Source of the DNA: an uncultured Varibaculum sp. | Lineage (GTDB): Bacteria; Actinomycetota; Actinomycetes; Actinomycetales; Actinomycetaceae | Length of the DNA: 10,375 bases | Direction: 5' to 3' | Assembly: GCA_947255165.1 (NCBI GenBank) | Contig: CAMYFZ010000063.1 | Span: forward strand, 1-10,375 | Part shown: positions 4,585-10,375 of the stretch, piece by piece | How the letters are laid out: each line of letters opens with the position of its first letter | Position numbering within the stretch: the stretch's first letter is position 1 | The notes under the pieces: model-generated | The model's database searches: none | Told to the model about the DNA's origin: nothing | The model's input: the letters and a program-made list of their open reading frames with translations, nothing else | Made by a program: the position numbers and the translations under genes

Positions 4585-4657
4585 TGGAGCTAAGGGGATT
4601 CGAACCCCTGACCTTCTCATTGCGAACGAGACGCGCTACCAACTGCGCCATAGCCCC
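4585..4657 (-). tRNA. tRNA-Ala (anticodon CGC)
   Basis: The minus strand folds into a full 73-nt cloverleaf. The acceptor is GGGGCTA/TAGCTCC with the G3-U70 pair that marks alanine tRNAs. The D-arm is GCGC-AGTTGGTA-GCGC. The anticodon stem is TCTCG/TGAGA with loop TTCGCAA, so the anticodon is CGC, reading GCG codons. The T-arm is AGGGG-TTCGAAT-CCCCT, followed by discriminator A. CCA is not encoded. Protein frames read across this region on either strand are artefacts of the tRNA sequence. Confidence 0.96.
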
Positions 4658-4701
4658 TAGGTACTCTCAAAAGCCTAAGCGGGTAACGGCCAAATTTGCA
4701 A

Positions 4702-4728
4702 ACTATAAAGCTGTGGGATTGCGCTCAA
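4702..4728 (-). promoter_or_regulatory. Possible promoter of tRNA-Ala
   Basis: On the minus strand, TTGAGC (4728-4723) and TATAGT (4707-4702, five of six) are separated by 15 bp. The -10 lies about 45 nt before the tRNA 5' end. The short spacer lowers confidence. Confidence 0.35.
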
Positions 4729-4809
4729 GAAAAATAACCTGGTTATGCCACCCCTAACAAGCTGATTTAATACGATTTAACTAAGCATCGGAAGAATAGA
4801 GGAGAATCC

Positions 4810-5295
4810 ATGGATCCTATTGATCAGTTACTAGAAAATGAAGCCGCCTACGCCGCGAAATTTCCGGGGGAAGCCCCCCATCTGCCTCAATTAAAGGTGG
4901 CCGTAGTAACCTGCATGGATTGCCGTATTGATGTGGAAACTATGCTCGGGGTAGAGCCTGGACAGATCCACGTTATCCGCAATGCTGGCGGCGTAGTTAC
5001 TCCCGACACTATCCGCACCCTGACAGCTTCACAGCGCAGCTTGGGAACCAAGTACGTGATGCTGATTCACCACACTGATTGTGGGATGTCGAAGACCGAT
5101 GACGAAGAATTCCTCGCACAAATCGAAAAAGAAACCGGGCAGCGTCCCGATTGGAGACCCGGAGGATTTAAGGACGTGGAGGAATCCGTTAAAACCGATA
5201 TGAAGAAATTGTTAGACAGCCCCTTTGTCGGCGGTACTATCCGCGGCTTTGTCCTGGACGTCAAGAATGGCGGACTTAGCGAGGTCACCCTTTAA
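4810..5295 (+). CDS. Beta-class carbonic anhydrase (Rv1284-like short form)
   Basis: This 161-aa zinc enzyme interconverts CO2 and bicarbonate in the cytoplasm. The zinc ligands are visible: C35 in CMDCRID, and H88 and C91 in HHTDCGM. The D37-R39 pair next to the first cysteine is the catalytic dyad of the class. RNAGG (57-61) and the C-terminal RGFVLDVKNGGLSEVT complete a pattern very close to Mycobacterium tuberculosis Rv1284 (163 aa), so the protein is full length. C38 in place of the usual Ser or Ala of the CxD[S/A]R motif is a small oddity. The ribosome site GAGGAG lies 5 nt before the ATG. It is transcribed alone, towards the aldolase gene, whose stop is 40 nt away on the other strand. 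It is probably a housekeeping gene supplying bicarbonate, unrelated to the sugar locus. Confidence 0.93.
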   Translation: MDPIDQLLENEAAYAAKFPGEAPHLPQLKVAVVTCMDCRIDVETMLGVEPGQIHVIRNAGGVVTPDTIRTLTASQRSLGTKYVMLIHHTDCGMSKTDDEEFLAQIEKETGQRPDWRPGGFKDVEESVKTDMKKLLDSPFVGGTIRGFVLDVKNGGLSEVTL

Positions 5296-5309
5296 TCGCA
5301 GACCCGCCT

Positions 5310-5333
5310 GCAGGAAAGTCGCGACTATCCTGC
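5310..5333. terminator. Palindrome between convergent genes, possible bidirectional terminator
   Basis: GCAGGA-a-AGTCGCGACT-a-TCCTGC is a 24-bp palindrome with a single A-A mismatch. It fills nearly the whole gap between the carbonic anhydrase and aldolase stops. No T-run is present on either strand, so it could instead be a protein-binding site. Confidence 0.4.
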
Positions 5334-5334
5334 C

Positions 5335-6381
5335 TTAACCTGCCTGTTTAGAGTACTTTCGTCGATAGATTTCCCGCATCAACAGGGCCTCCGCCTTCTT
5401 TAGAGGCTTCGCGCCGCAAACTCGGGCATAGCGCGCCGCCAGCGCATTTTTTTCCAGCACGATCTGGGCACTGTGGGCAGCATCCAAATCGGCCCCGATG
5501 CAGTAGGCCGCGCTATTAGTCAGTACCGCGTTACCTCGGGTGGTGTCATCAGCTTTCAGCCCGATAATCTGCGCAAAATCATCCAGGTAGGCGGGCAGTT
5601 TTCCTCCGAAAAAGTCCGCTACCTGCGCGTGGTGGCAGGTGACAATAGCGCCAACGTCAGGGCGCTGTCTATAAATACGCAAGTGATTCGTTTGCGTGGC
5701 CGCATCGGGCGTGGTGGGACGGCCTTGCTCATCAACCCAGACCAGGCCATCCCCTTCCCCCTCACGCTGAGAAGTAAGCGAACGCGCAGACAAAGACGGC
5801 AGACAGGAAAGCTCCCGCTGATACAAATCCTTGGCCACCTTTTCTAAAGCATTCGCCAGCCGCCGCGCTTGGCAAGCACTTTCTGCCCAGATCATGGCGC
5901 CATGGGCTTTCATCAAAATCACTTGCGCCCCGGTACGCTGCAGGGTTTCTTCCACCCCGCGGTGCAACTTCTTGGTCGAGGGCAACCCATAGGGAGCCAC
6001 CGGCAACACCTCTTGCCCCAACGCTGCTTGCGCCTCGTCATCCAACGCGAAATCCTTTTTCGCCAGCGACAGGGCTGATGCATAGGGCTGGTGAGTATGA
6101 ATCACCCACCGCGCCTGCGGAAATAACCGATAAGTGAGGGCGTGCATCGGGTACTCGGAGGAAGGCTTATAGGGGCCGGACCATTCCTTGGGGCCGGTGC
6201 ATAAAGCCAGTTCCTCCTCGGTCATGGTTTCGTAGCGACGCCCCGAGGGGGTAATCAAAAATTCGTCCGCGCTGCCTCGCACAGAAAAGTTTCCCCAGGT
6301 GCGCACCACTAAACCGTCGGAGAGCAGCTGATGGGACAGCTCAACTAGCTTTGCGCGTTTGGTATCTTCGTCGCAGTTCAC
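5335..6381 (-). CDS. Class II aldolase/adducin-family protein with a degenerate second module
   Basis: This 348-aa protein begins at a GTG overlapping the aminotransferase stop by 4 nt (GTGA). Residues 8-190 form a complete class II aldolase domain of the FucA/AraD type: GN-S (30-33), SSEYPMH with the catalytic-type E76, the zinc-binding pair H95 and H97 in IHTH, and the third zinc histidine H160 in AHGAMIW. By family it would cleave or epimerise a sugar phosphate (for example to dihydroxyacetone phosphate plus an aldehyde). Residues about 229-320 resemble the later half of the same domain again (HLRIYRQRPDVGAIV, LEKNALAARY), but H95 aligns to T248 and H160 to A291, so zinc binding is lost there. 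Single-domain relatives have about 200-230 aa. The extra module may be structural. Its substrate is unknown; it should act on the product of the neighbouring kinase or aminotransferase. Confidence 0.85.
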   Translation of the reverse strand: MNCDEDTKRAKLVELSHQLLSDGLVVRTWGNFSVRGSADEFLITPSGRRYETMTEEELALCTGPKEWSGPYKPSSEYPMHALTYRLFPQARWVIHTHQPYASALSLAKKDFALDDEAQAALGQEVLPVAPYGLPSTKKLHRGVEETLQRTGAQVILMKAHGAMIWAESACQARRLANALEKVAKDLYQRELSCLPSLSARSLTSQREGEGDGLVWVDEQGRPTTPDAATQTNHLRIYRQRPDVGAIVTCHHAQVADFFGGKLPAYLDDFAQIIGLKADDTTRGNAVLTNSAAYCIGADLDAAHSAQIVLEKNALAARYARVCGAKPLKKAEALLMREIYRRKYSKQAG

Positions 6382-7835
6382 AGCTTTACCACCTTTTGGA
6401 ATACCCGCTCAAAGGCGGCAAGTGCCCGGTCGATATCTTCTTCGTTATAAGCAGCGGAGGTATATAGCCGGGAACCCGCCAAAGTCACAATGCCTTCCGC
6501 CATATAGGCCGCGCCCATATGTTCCATTTCTTTCTTCCGCTCACTGGTGGCTTTCAACACGTGCGGAATCTGCCAGGGTTTCTTCCAGTTGATCGCAAAG
6601 TGCATAGTCCCCACGGTCTCCAGGTGGCATACGCTGCGCTGGTTAAACGCCACGAACGGCAGGCGATATTGCTTGATGAGGGCGCGCAGCCCATCGGTTA
6701 AGCGATCCCCCATCTTGGCGGCGCGGTCACACGCCGCGGTCTCCGCAATCTCTTTAATGGTGTAGTAGCCGGCTAGCGAGGAGAGCGGATTCGCAGTCAT
6801 AGTTCCCCCGACCAGCGCTTTCTTCACTTTATCTCCGGTTTGAATACCGGCGGCTAGGTAGCGCATATATTCTTTGCGTCCTCCTAGTCCCCCAGCAGAG
6901 GGGTAGCCACCGGCGATAACTTTACCGAATACGGTCAGGTCAGGCATTACTTTGAAGTAGCCCTGCGCCCCATGCTCAGAAATGCGGAAAGCGGTCACTA
7001 CCTCATCAAAGATAAGTAGCGCCCCGTATTTATTGGCGAGTGCCCGCGCCCCTCGTAAAAATTCTTGGGTAATAGGACGAGTACCGGATTCCGGCCCGAT
7101 GGGCTCGATCATAATCGCAGCGGTACCGCCAGTCAGTTTCTTGTGTTTCAGTTTGCGTTCCAGATCGTCCAAGTCGCCGGGGAAGAACTCATCGGTCAGC
7201 GACATACAACGTAACGGAATTCCGCTGGCCTGGGTAAACTTTGATCCCGGAATCCGAATCCCATAGGCTAGCTGGTCTGACCAGCCATGATAGGCGCCGC
7301 CCATTTTTAGGACGTGGCGATGCTTAGTAGCCAGGCGCGCCACTCGGATGGAGGCCATACAGGCTTCAGTTCCTGACCCAAACGCCCTAAACATATCGAC
7401 TGAGGGAATCAGGTCGCGTACCAGAGCGCCCAGTCGGTATTCGTATTCATGGAAAAGCCCGGTGGAAGGACCGCAAGTATTGAGCAGGTCAATAACTTTT
7501 TCCCGCACCTGCGGCGGGTTCGACCCCAGGACTGTCGGTCCGCCCGCCTGCAGGAAGTCCAGGTATTCGTTACCGTCCAGATCCGTCAGTTTATTGCCAT
7601 TAGCGGCGGTGAACACCAAGGGGAAGGGATGGTTAAATGCCAAGTTATGCTGCACCCCGCCCGGGATTACCTCTTGCGCTTCTCGGATCATCTGCCGCGA
7701 CTTGGTGCATTTTTTTCCAAAATATTCGTCCTCATATTCGCGTAAAGCGGAAGGAGAAATCGAGTAAATTGGCTGCTTAATTAGTTCATCTAGCTCGCGC
7801 GTTACCTGCCGCGCTCCGGGACGATTAATATCCAT
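6378..7835 (-). CDS. Class III PLP-dependent aminotransferase, glutamate-1-semialdehyde aminomutase-like
   Basis: From the ATG at 7835 this is a 485-aa protein of fold type I. Visible motifs (numbered from this start): PGGVQHN (58-64); GSGTE (153-157) for the PLP phosphate; YHGW (182-185), whose aromatic residue stacks on PLP; IFDEV with D277; and GKVIAGG with the PLP lysine K305. The C-terminal half carries SRLYTSAAYNEEDID, typical of glutamate-1-semialdehyde aminomutase relatives. No haem genes are nearby and the neighbours are sugar enzymes, so it more likely transfers an amino group to or from a sugar, keto acid or aldehyde. The frame opens at a GTG at 7922 with a fair ribosome site, but a promoter (7885-7913) and operator (7856-7871) lie inside that extension. 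ATG 7835 follows GGGGGT by a few bases. It is the first gene of the operon, before the aldolase. Confidence 0.88.
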   Translation of the reverse strand: MDINRPGARQVTRELDELIKQPIYSISPSALREYEDEYFGKKCTKSRQMIREAQEVIPGGVQHNLAFNHPFPLVFTAANGNKLTDLDGNEYLDFLQAGGPTVLGSNPPQVREKVIDLLNTCGPSTGLFHEYEYRLGALVRDLIPSVDMFRAFGSGTEACMASIRVARLATKHRHVLKMGGAYHGWSDQLAYGIRIPGSKFTQASGIPLRCMSLTDEFFPGDLDDLERKLKHKKLTGGTAAIMIEPIGPESGTRPITQEFLRGARALANKYGALLIFDEVVTAFRISEHGAQGYFKVMPDLTVFGKVIAGGYPSAGGLGGRKEYMRYLAAGIQTGDKVKKALVGGTMTANPLSSLAGYYTIKEIAETAACDRAAKMGDRLTDGLRALIKQYRLPFVAFNQRSVCHLETVGTMHFAINWKKPWQIPHVLKATSERKKEMEHMGAAYMAEGIVTLAGSRLYTSAAYNEEDIDRALAAFERVFQKVVKL

Positions 7836-7855
7836 TTTGACCCCCATTGGACCGT

Positions 7856-7871
7856 GTGAGCGCTTACTCAC
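7856..7871. promoter_or_regulatory. Operator O1, probable TetR site for the aminotransferase-aldolase operon
   Basis: GTGAGCGCTTACTCAC has perfect 5-bp arms, GTGAG and CTCAC, 6 bp apart. The same arms with the same spacing occur at 8059-8074. It lies 13 bp downstream of the minus-strand -10 box and 20 bp upstream of the chosen start, where a bound repressor would block transcription. Confidence 0.65.
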
Positions 7872-7884
7872 AGCAATGTGACCT

Positions 7885-7913
7885 AGGTTAATCTTTAGGG
7901 GCGATTCTGTCAA
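7885..7913 (-). promoter_or_regulatory. Promoter of the aminotransferase-aldolase operon
   Basis: On the minus strand, TTGACA (7913-7908) and TAACCT (7890-7885) are separated by 17 bp. The -35 is perfect. The -10 fits only the loose actinobacterial TANNNT pattern. The predicted start, near 7878, lies inside the longer reading frame and supports translation from 7835. Confidence 0.5.
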
Positions 7914-8037
7914 TGGCTCCACCCTCGCTCTCCCTACCCAAAACCGTTTTACTCTGCGATGACAGGGGCTTTGGTGAGAAAATATCCCCGATTTCCCTGC
8001 GTAAATACCGAAATTGTACTTAGAGGACGCCCAGACG

Positions 8038-8046
8038 TGCTAGTAT
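8038..8046 (+). promoter_or_regulatory. Extended -10 promoter of the tetR-kinase operon
   Basis: TGCTAGTAT reads as an extended -10 (TG-N-TAGTAT, five of six in the hexamer). No good -35 lies 16-18 bp upstream; TTGTAC at 8014-8019 is 21 bp away. The palindrome at 8057-8074 starts 10 bp downstream of it, consistent with repression. Confidence 0.45.
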
Positions 8047-8056
8047 CGCGCCATGC

Positions 8057-8074
8057 GAGTGAGGTGTCACTCAC
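8057..8074. promoter_or_regulatory. Operator O2, probable TetR autoregulation site
   Basis: GTGAG-GTGTCA-CTCAC (8059-8074) repeats the arms and spacing of the site at 7856-7871. It can also be read as GAGTGA-GGTG-TCACTC (8057-8072). It overlaps the first codons of the longer tetR frame (ATG 8053), which supports the later start at 8107. Confidence 0.7.
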
Positions 8075-8106
8075 CGATAAGAGCTATTCGACAAGAGGCA
8101 ATCAAC

Positions 8107-8742
8107 ATGGAATGGGCAACGCAGCGGTTCCGCCAGTTAGATTCGGAAAAAGCACAGCGGATCGTTGATGCCGCAGTCAGCGAGTTTGCGGAAAAAGGTT
8201 ATGAGGCGGCGAACACCAACCGGATTGCGAAAGCCGCCGAAATCTCAGTCGGGTCACTGTTTCAATACTTTAAAACTAAGGAAAACCTATTCCGATATGT
8301 GATTCATTTAGGGGCCGGGATTATCGAAACCGATATCGGCGCGATATTAAAAGAGGAAATCAGCGGGCGGGAAAAAATCCATAAACTGATGCTGCTAACC
8401 GTAAACTCCTGCGAACTATACCCAGAATACCAGCAGCTTTACCATGAAATTACCGCTACCGGGAATCAGGATTTTATCGTTGATATCGCCCGTGAATTGG
8501 AAAGTTATGCCGCCGCGGGACTGGTTGAACTAATCAAGCAGGGACAACAACAAGGGGATATCCGCACCGATTTGCCCGCAGAGGTTCTGGCCTTCGCTGT
8601 AGATAACGCCATGATAATGATGCAGTATTCCCTGTCTACCCCTTATTTCAAAGGACGCGCCCAGCTTTACCAAGTGGCGGCACCCAGCGAGTTCGCCGAA
8701 CAGATGACAGAAATCCTCTGGTCAGTCCTAGAAAAGAGGTAG
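8107..8742 (+). CDS. TetR/AcrR-family transcriptional regulator
   Basis: This 211-aa protein has the usual TetR layout. An N-terminal DNA-binding domain (about residues 13-60) includes IVDAAVSEFAEKGYEAANTN and the helix-turn-helix IAKAAEISVGSLFQYFKTKE, whose second helix would read the operator. A helical ligand-binding and dimer domain follows. The ATG at 8107 has AAGAGG 9 nt upstream. A longer frame from ATG 8053 overlaps the operator and adds residues not typical of the family. It is divergent from the aminotransferase-aldolase operon and 2 nt upstream of the kinase gene. Two matching palindromes, one per transcription unit, make it the likely repressor of both operons, induced by a pathway sugar or intermediate (inference). 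Ligand unknown. Confidence 0.92.
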   Translation: MEWATQRFRQLDSEKAQRIVDAAVSEFAEKGYEAANTNRIAKAAEISVGSLFQYFKTKENLFRYVIHLGAGIIETDIGAILKEEISGREKIHKLMLLTVNSCELYPEYQQLYHEITATGNQDFIVDIARELESYAAAGLVELIKQGQQQGDIRTDLPAEVLAFAVDNAMIMMQYSLSTPYFKGRAQLYQVAAPSEFAEQMTEILWSVLEKR

Positions 8743-8744
8743 CA

Positions 8745-10340
8745 GTGTATTGCTTAACCTATGACGTGGGAACTACCGGCGTTAAAACCTGTTTATTTGA
8801 GGTCAGTGACCAGATTCGCCCAGTGGCCAGCGCCAGTGAAGGCTACGGCTTACAAGTAGTTGCCGGGGGCGGTATCGAGCAAAACCCGGATGACTGGTGG
8901 CAGGCGATGGTCAGCACCACCACCCAAATAAAAGCCCAGGCAGAGGCGGAACTAGCGCAAATCAAAGGAATCAGCTTCTGCTCCCAGATGCAATCCCTGG
9001 TGCTGCTAGACGAAAACACTCGCCCAGTGCATCCTTCGATGTCCTATATGGATCAGCGTGGCGGCGCTCAGCTGCGGAAAATCGCCGGCCAGGCTCCCCG
9101 GATAGCCGGGATTAACCTGGTGAAACTACTGCGCAGCCTCTACCATACCGGCGCGGTTTCTGCCTCGGTAAAAGACCCGGTCTGGAAATACCATTGGATG
9201 AAAGAAAACCGGCCAGAAGAGCTATCCAAAGCCTACAAATGGCTTGATGTTAAAGATGCGATCATTGCCCGGATGACCGGGGAATTTACTATGAGTGAGG
9301 ATAGCGCCTTTTCTACCCTGCTCTACGATATTCGCTCAAAAGAAAAGCGCTTCAGCCCCGCCATGTTGAAAATGATGCAGGTAGATCCGAAACTGATGCC
9401 ACCGATTGTGGCCTCCACGGATATTGTGGGCTCCCTGCGTCCTCAGCAAGCCCGTGAACTCGGCCTGAAAGCGGGAGTACCGGTCTTTTCCGGAGGAGGG
9501 GACGCCTCCCTGATCCCGGTAGGCGCCGGTGCTGCTGGGAAGGGCGACACCCATGTATATATGGGAACTTCTGGCTGGGTGGAAACCGTAACCGATAAGA
9601 TCACGATTGACACTTCCGCCATGATTGCCACGGTAGTGGGGGCAATCAGCGGAAATTACAACTATTTTGCAGAGATGGAAACTGCCGGGAAATGCCTGGA
9701 GTGGGTACGCGACCATCTGGCCAAAGATGAAATCCATATTTACCTGGACCAGAAAGATGTGGCGGAAGACCCCGAATCGGAGTTCCATTCTCTCTACGAA
9801 TACATGTCGAAAGTAATTGACTCCGCACCTGCCGGAGCAGGTGGAGTGCTATTTGCACCCTGGCTGCACGGAAATCGCTGCCCCTTTGAAGACCCGAATG
9901 CTCGCGGCGCTTTTATCGGGATCGGATTAGAGACCGGGAAAACTGAACTGCTGCGTGCAGTGGTGGAGGGCGTGTGCTACCACGTGCGCTGGTTCCTGGA
10001 AACCCAAGAAAAGAAAGTCAAGACCGCTCCCCGGTTGCGATTCGTAGGCGGCGGAGCGCTGAGCCCAGTTACCTGCCAGATTCTTGCCGATATTACCGGC
10101 AAACCGGTAGACACGGTAGCCAATCCCCAAGATGTAGGAGCGGTGGGTGCCGCTTTGGTGATAGCCGCGGGACTAGGAGAAATACCTTCGCTAGCTAAGG
10201 CTTCTTCCCTGGTTCCGGTGACTGCCTCCTATGAGCCGAATCCCGAACACAAAGATCGCTATGACCAAATGTTCGCTACTTTTAAGGACATTTATCCCGC
10301 AAATAAGAAAATTTTCACGCAATTGGAGGCGATTCGATGA
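8745..10340 (+). CDS. FGGY-family carbohydrate kinase (xylulokinase-like)
   Basis: This 531-aa kinase phosphorylates a sugar or polyol with ATP in the cytoplasm. The N-terminal actin-like domain starts with DVGTTGVKT (7-15), the phosphate-1 loop. FSGGGDAS (248-255) carries the catalytic-base aspartate D253. MGTSGW (273-278) and FVGGGALSP (433-441) are the phosphate-2 and adenosine motifs. LFAPWLHGNRCPFEDPNARG (369-388) and the IGIGLETGKTELLRAVVEGV block match the second FGGY signature region. The length fits xylulokinase-like members (about 480-530 aa), but the substrate cannot be read from sequence. Start: GTG 8745 with AGAGGT 4 nt upstream, right after the tetR stop. The next gene overlaps its stop by ATGA, so tetR, kinase and that gene form one operon. 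With the divergent aldolase it suggests a kinase-aldolase sugar pathway. Confidence 0.93.
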   Translation: MYCLTYDVGTTGVKTCLFEVSDQIRPVASASEGYGLQVVAGGGIEQNPDDWWQAMVSTTTQIKAQAEAELAQIKGISFCSQMQSLVLLDENTRPVHPSMSYMDQRGGAQLRKIAGQAPRIAGINLVKLLRSLYHTGAVSASVKDPVWKYHWMKENRPEELSKAYKWLDVKDAIIARMTGEFTMSEDSAFSTLLYDIRSKEKRFSPAMLKMMQVDPKLMPPIVASTDIVGSLRPQQARELGLKAGVPVFSGGGDASLIPVGAGAAGKGDTHVYMGTSGWVETVTDKITIDTSAMIATVVGAISGNYNYFAEMETAGKCLEWVRDHLAKDEIHIYLDQKDVAEDPESEFHSLYEYMSKVIDSAPAGAGGVLFAPWLHGNRCPFEDPNARGAFIGIGLETGKTELLRAVVEGVCYHVRWFLETQEKKVKTAPRLRFVGGGALSPVTCQILADITGKPVDTVANPQDVGAVGAALVIAAGLGEIPSLAKASSLVPVTASYEPNPEHKDRYDQMFATFKDIYPANKKIFTQLEAIR

Positions 10341-10375
10341 CCGCGGAAGGAAAATTTCCCTCGGAAACAGAGGGG
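10337..10375 (+). CDS. Start of the next operon gene, cut by the window edge
   Basis: ATG 10337 overlaps the kinase stop (ATGA) and has GGAGG seven bases upstream, an excellent ribosome site. Only 13 codons are visible (MTAEGKFPSETEG), too few to recognise a family. By position it should belong to the same sugar pathway. Confidence 0.7.
   Translation, partial: MTAEGKFPSETEG

Noticed and set aside
4451..4757. Protein frames on both strands across the tRNA (4494-4757 plus, 4451-4651 minus)
   Set aside because: They are translations of tRNA-Ala and its flanks, giving the familiar spurious peptides seen over tRNA genes; there is no ribosome site or family match.
5473..5847. 124-codon plus-strand frame within the aldolase, and similar frames within the aminotransferase and kinase
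   Set aside because: These are shadows of strongly supported genes on the other strand or in another frame, with no ribosome sites or domains.
6378..7835. hemL, glutamate-1-semialdehyde aminomutase of haem synthesis
   Set aside because: The fold and motifs fit, but there are no haem genes nearby. The operon with a class II aldolase and a TetR-controlled sugar kinase points elsewhere, so no gene symbol is given.
8745..10340. Naming the kinase xylB
   Set aside because: FGGY kinases with this length and these motifs act on many sugars; no xylose isomerase is present and substrate specificity cannot be read from the sequence.

Overview
The window looks like chromosomal DNA of a mid-GC actinobacterium, perhaps Actinomycetaceae-like; this is a low-confidence guess. 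The reasons are many GTG starts, tight ATGA/GTGA gene overlaps, a short beta-carbonic anhydrase of the mycobacterial Rv1284 type, and a small excisionase-like HTH protein typical of actinobacterial mobile elements. It splits into an accessory left half (about 670-4560), more AT-rich by eye, and a metabolic right half (about 4800-10375).

Accessory half. A GNAT acetyltransferase, cut by the left edge, occupies 1-669 on the minus strand. Beside it is a tandem array of six small, very acidic proteins on the minus strand, 743-3653. Two families alternate, here called A (about 90 aa) and B (about 95-98 aa). In transcription order they run B3-A3-B2-A2-B1-A1. The ends of the genes are nearly fixed and the centres vary. 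I do not recognise the family. The layout resembles arrays of immunity or antitoxin-type paralogues, but no cognate toxin is visible. The B2-A2 pair is split by about 960 bp carrying, on the plus strand, a tiny membrane protein and an excisionase-like HTH protein, which looks like the remnant of a plasmid or integrative element. Divergent from the array is a two-gene operon (3760-4241) resembling a BrnT-like toxin and an HTH antitoxin. Its promoter lies in a pair of 20-bp direct repeats, and the toxin probably has a leaderless GTG start. After it come a large nested inverted repeat (4298-4422), a broken tRNA T-arm, two hairpins, and an intact tRNA-Ala(CGC) on the minus strand with its own terminator.

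Metabolic half. A beta-carbonic anhydrase (plus strand) converges on a minus-strand operon: a class III PLP aminotransferase overlapping by 4 nt a class II aldolase that carries a degenerate second module. Divergent from it is a plus-strand operon: a TetR regulator, an FGGY sugar kinase 3 bases later, and the start of another gene overlapping the kinase stop. Each divergent transcription unit has a GTGAG-N6-CTCAC palindrome 10-13 bp downstream of a plausible -10 box. I infer that the TetR protein controls both units, and that kinase, aldolase and aminotransferase form one inducible pathway for an unidentified (possibly amino- or keto-) sugar or polyol. The operator and promoter positions also argue that the aminotransferase starts at 7835 rather than at the upstream GTG.
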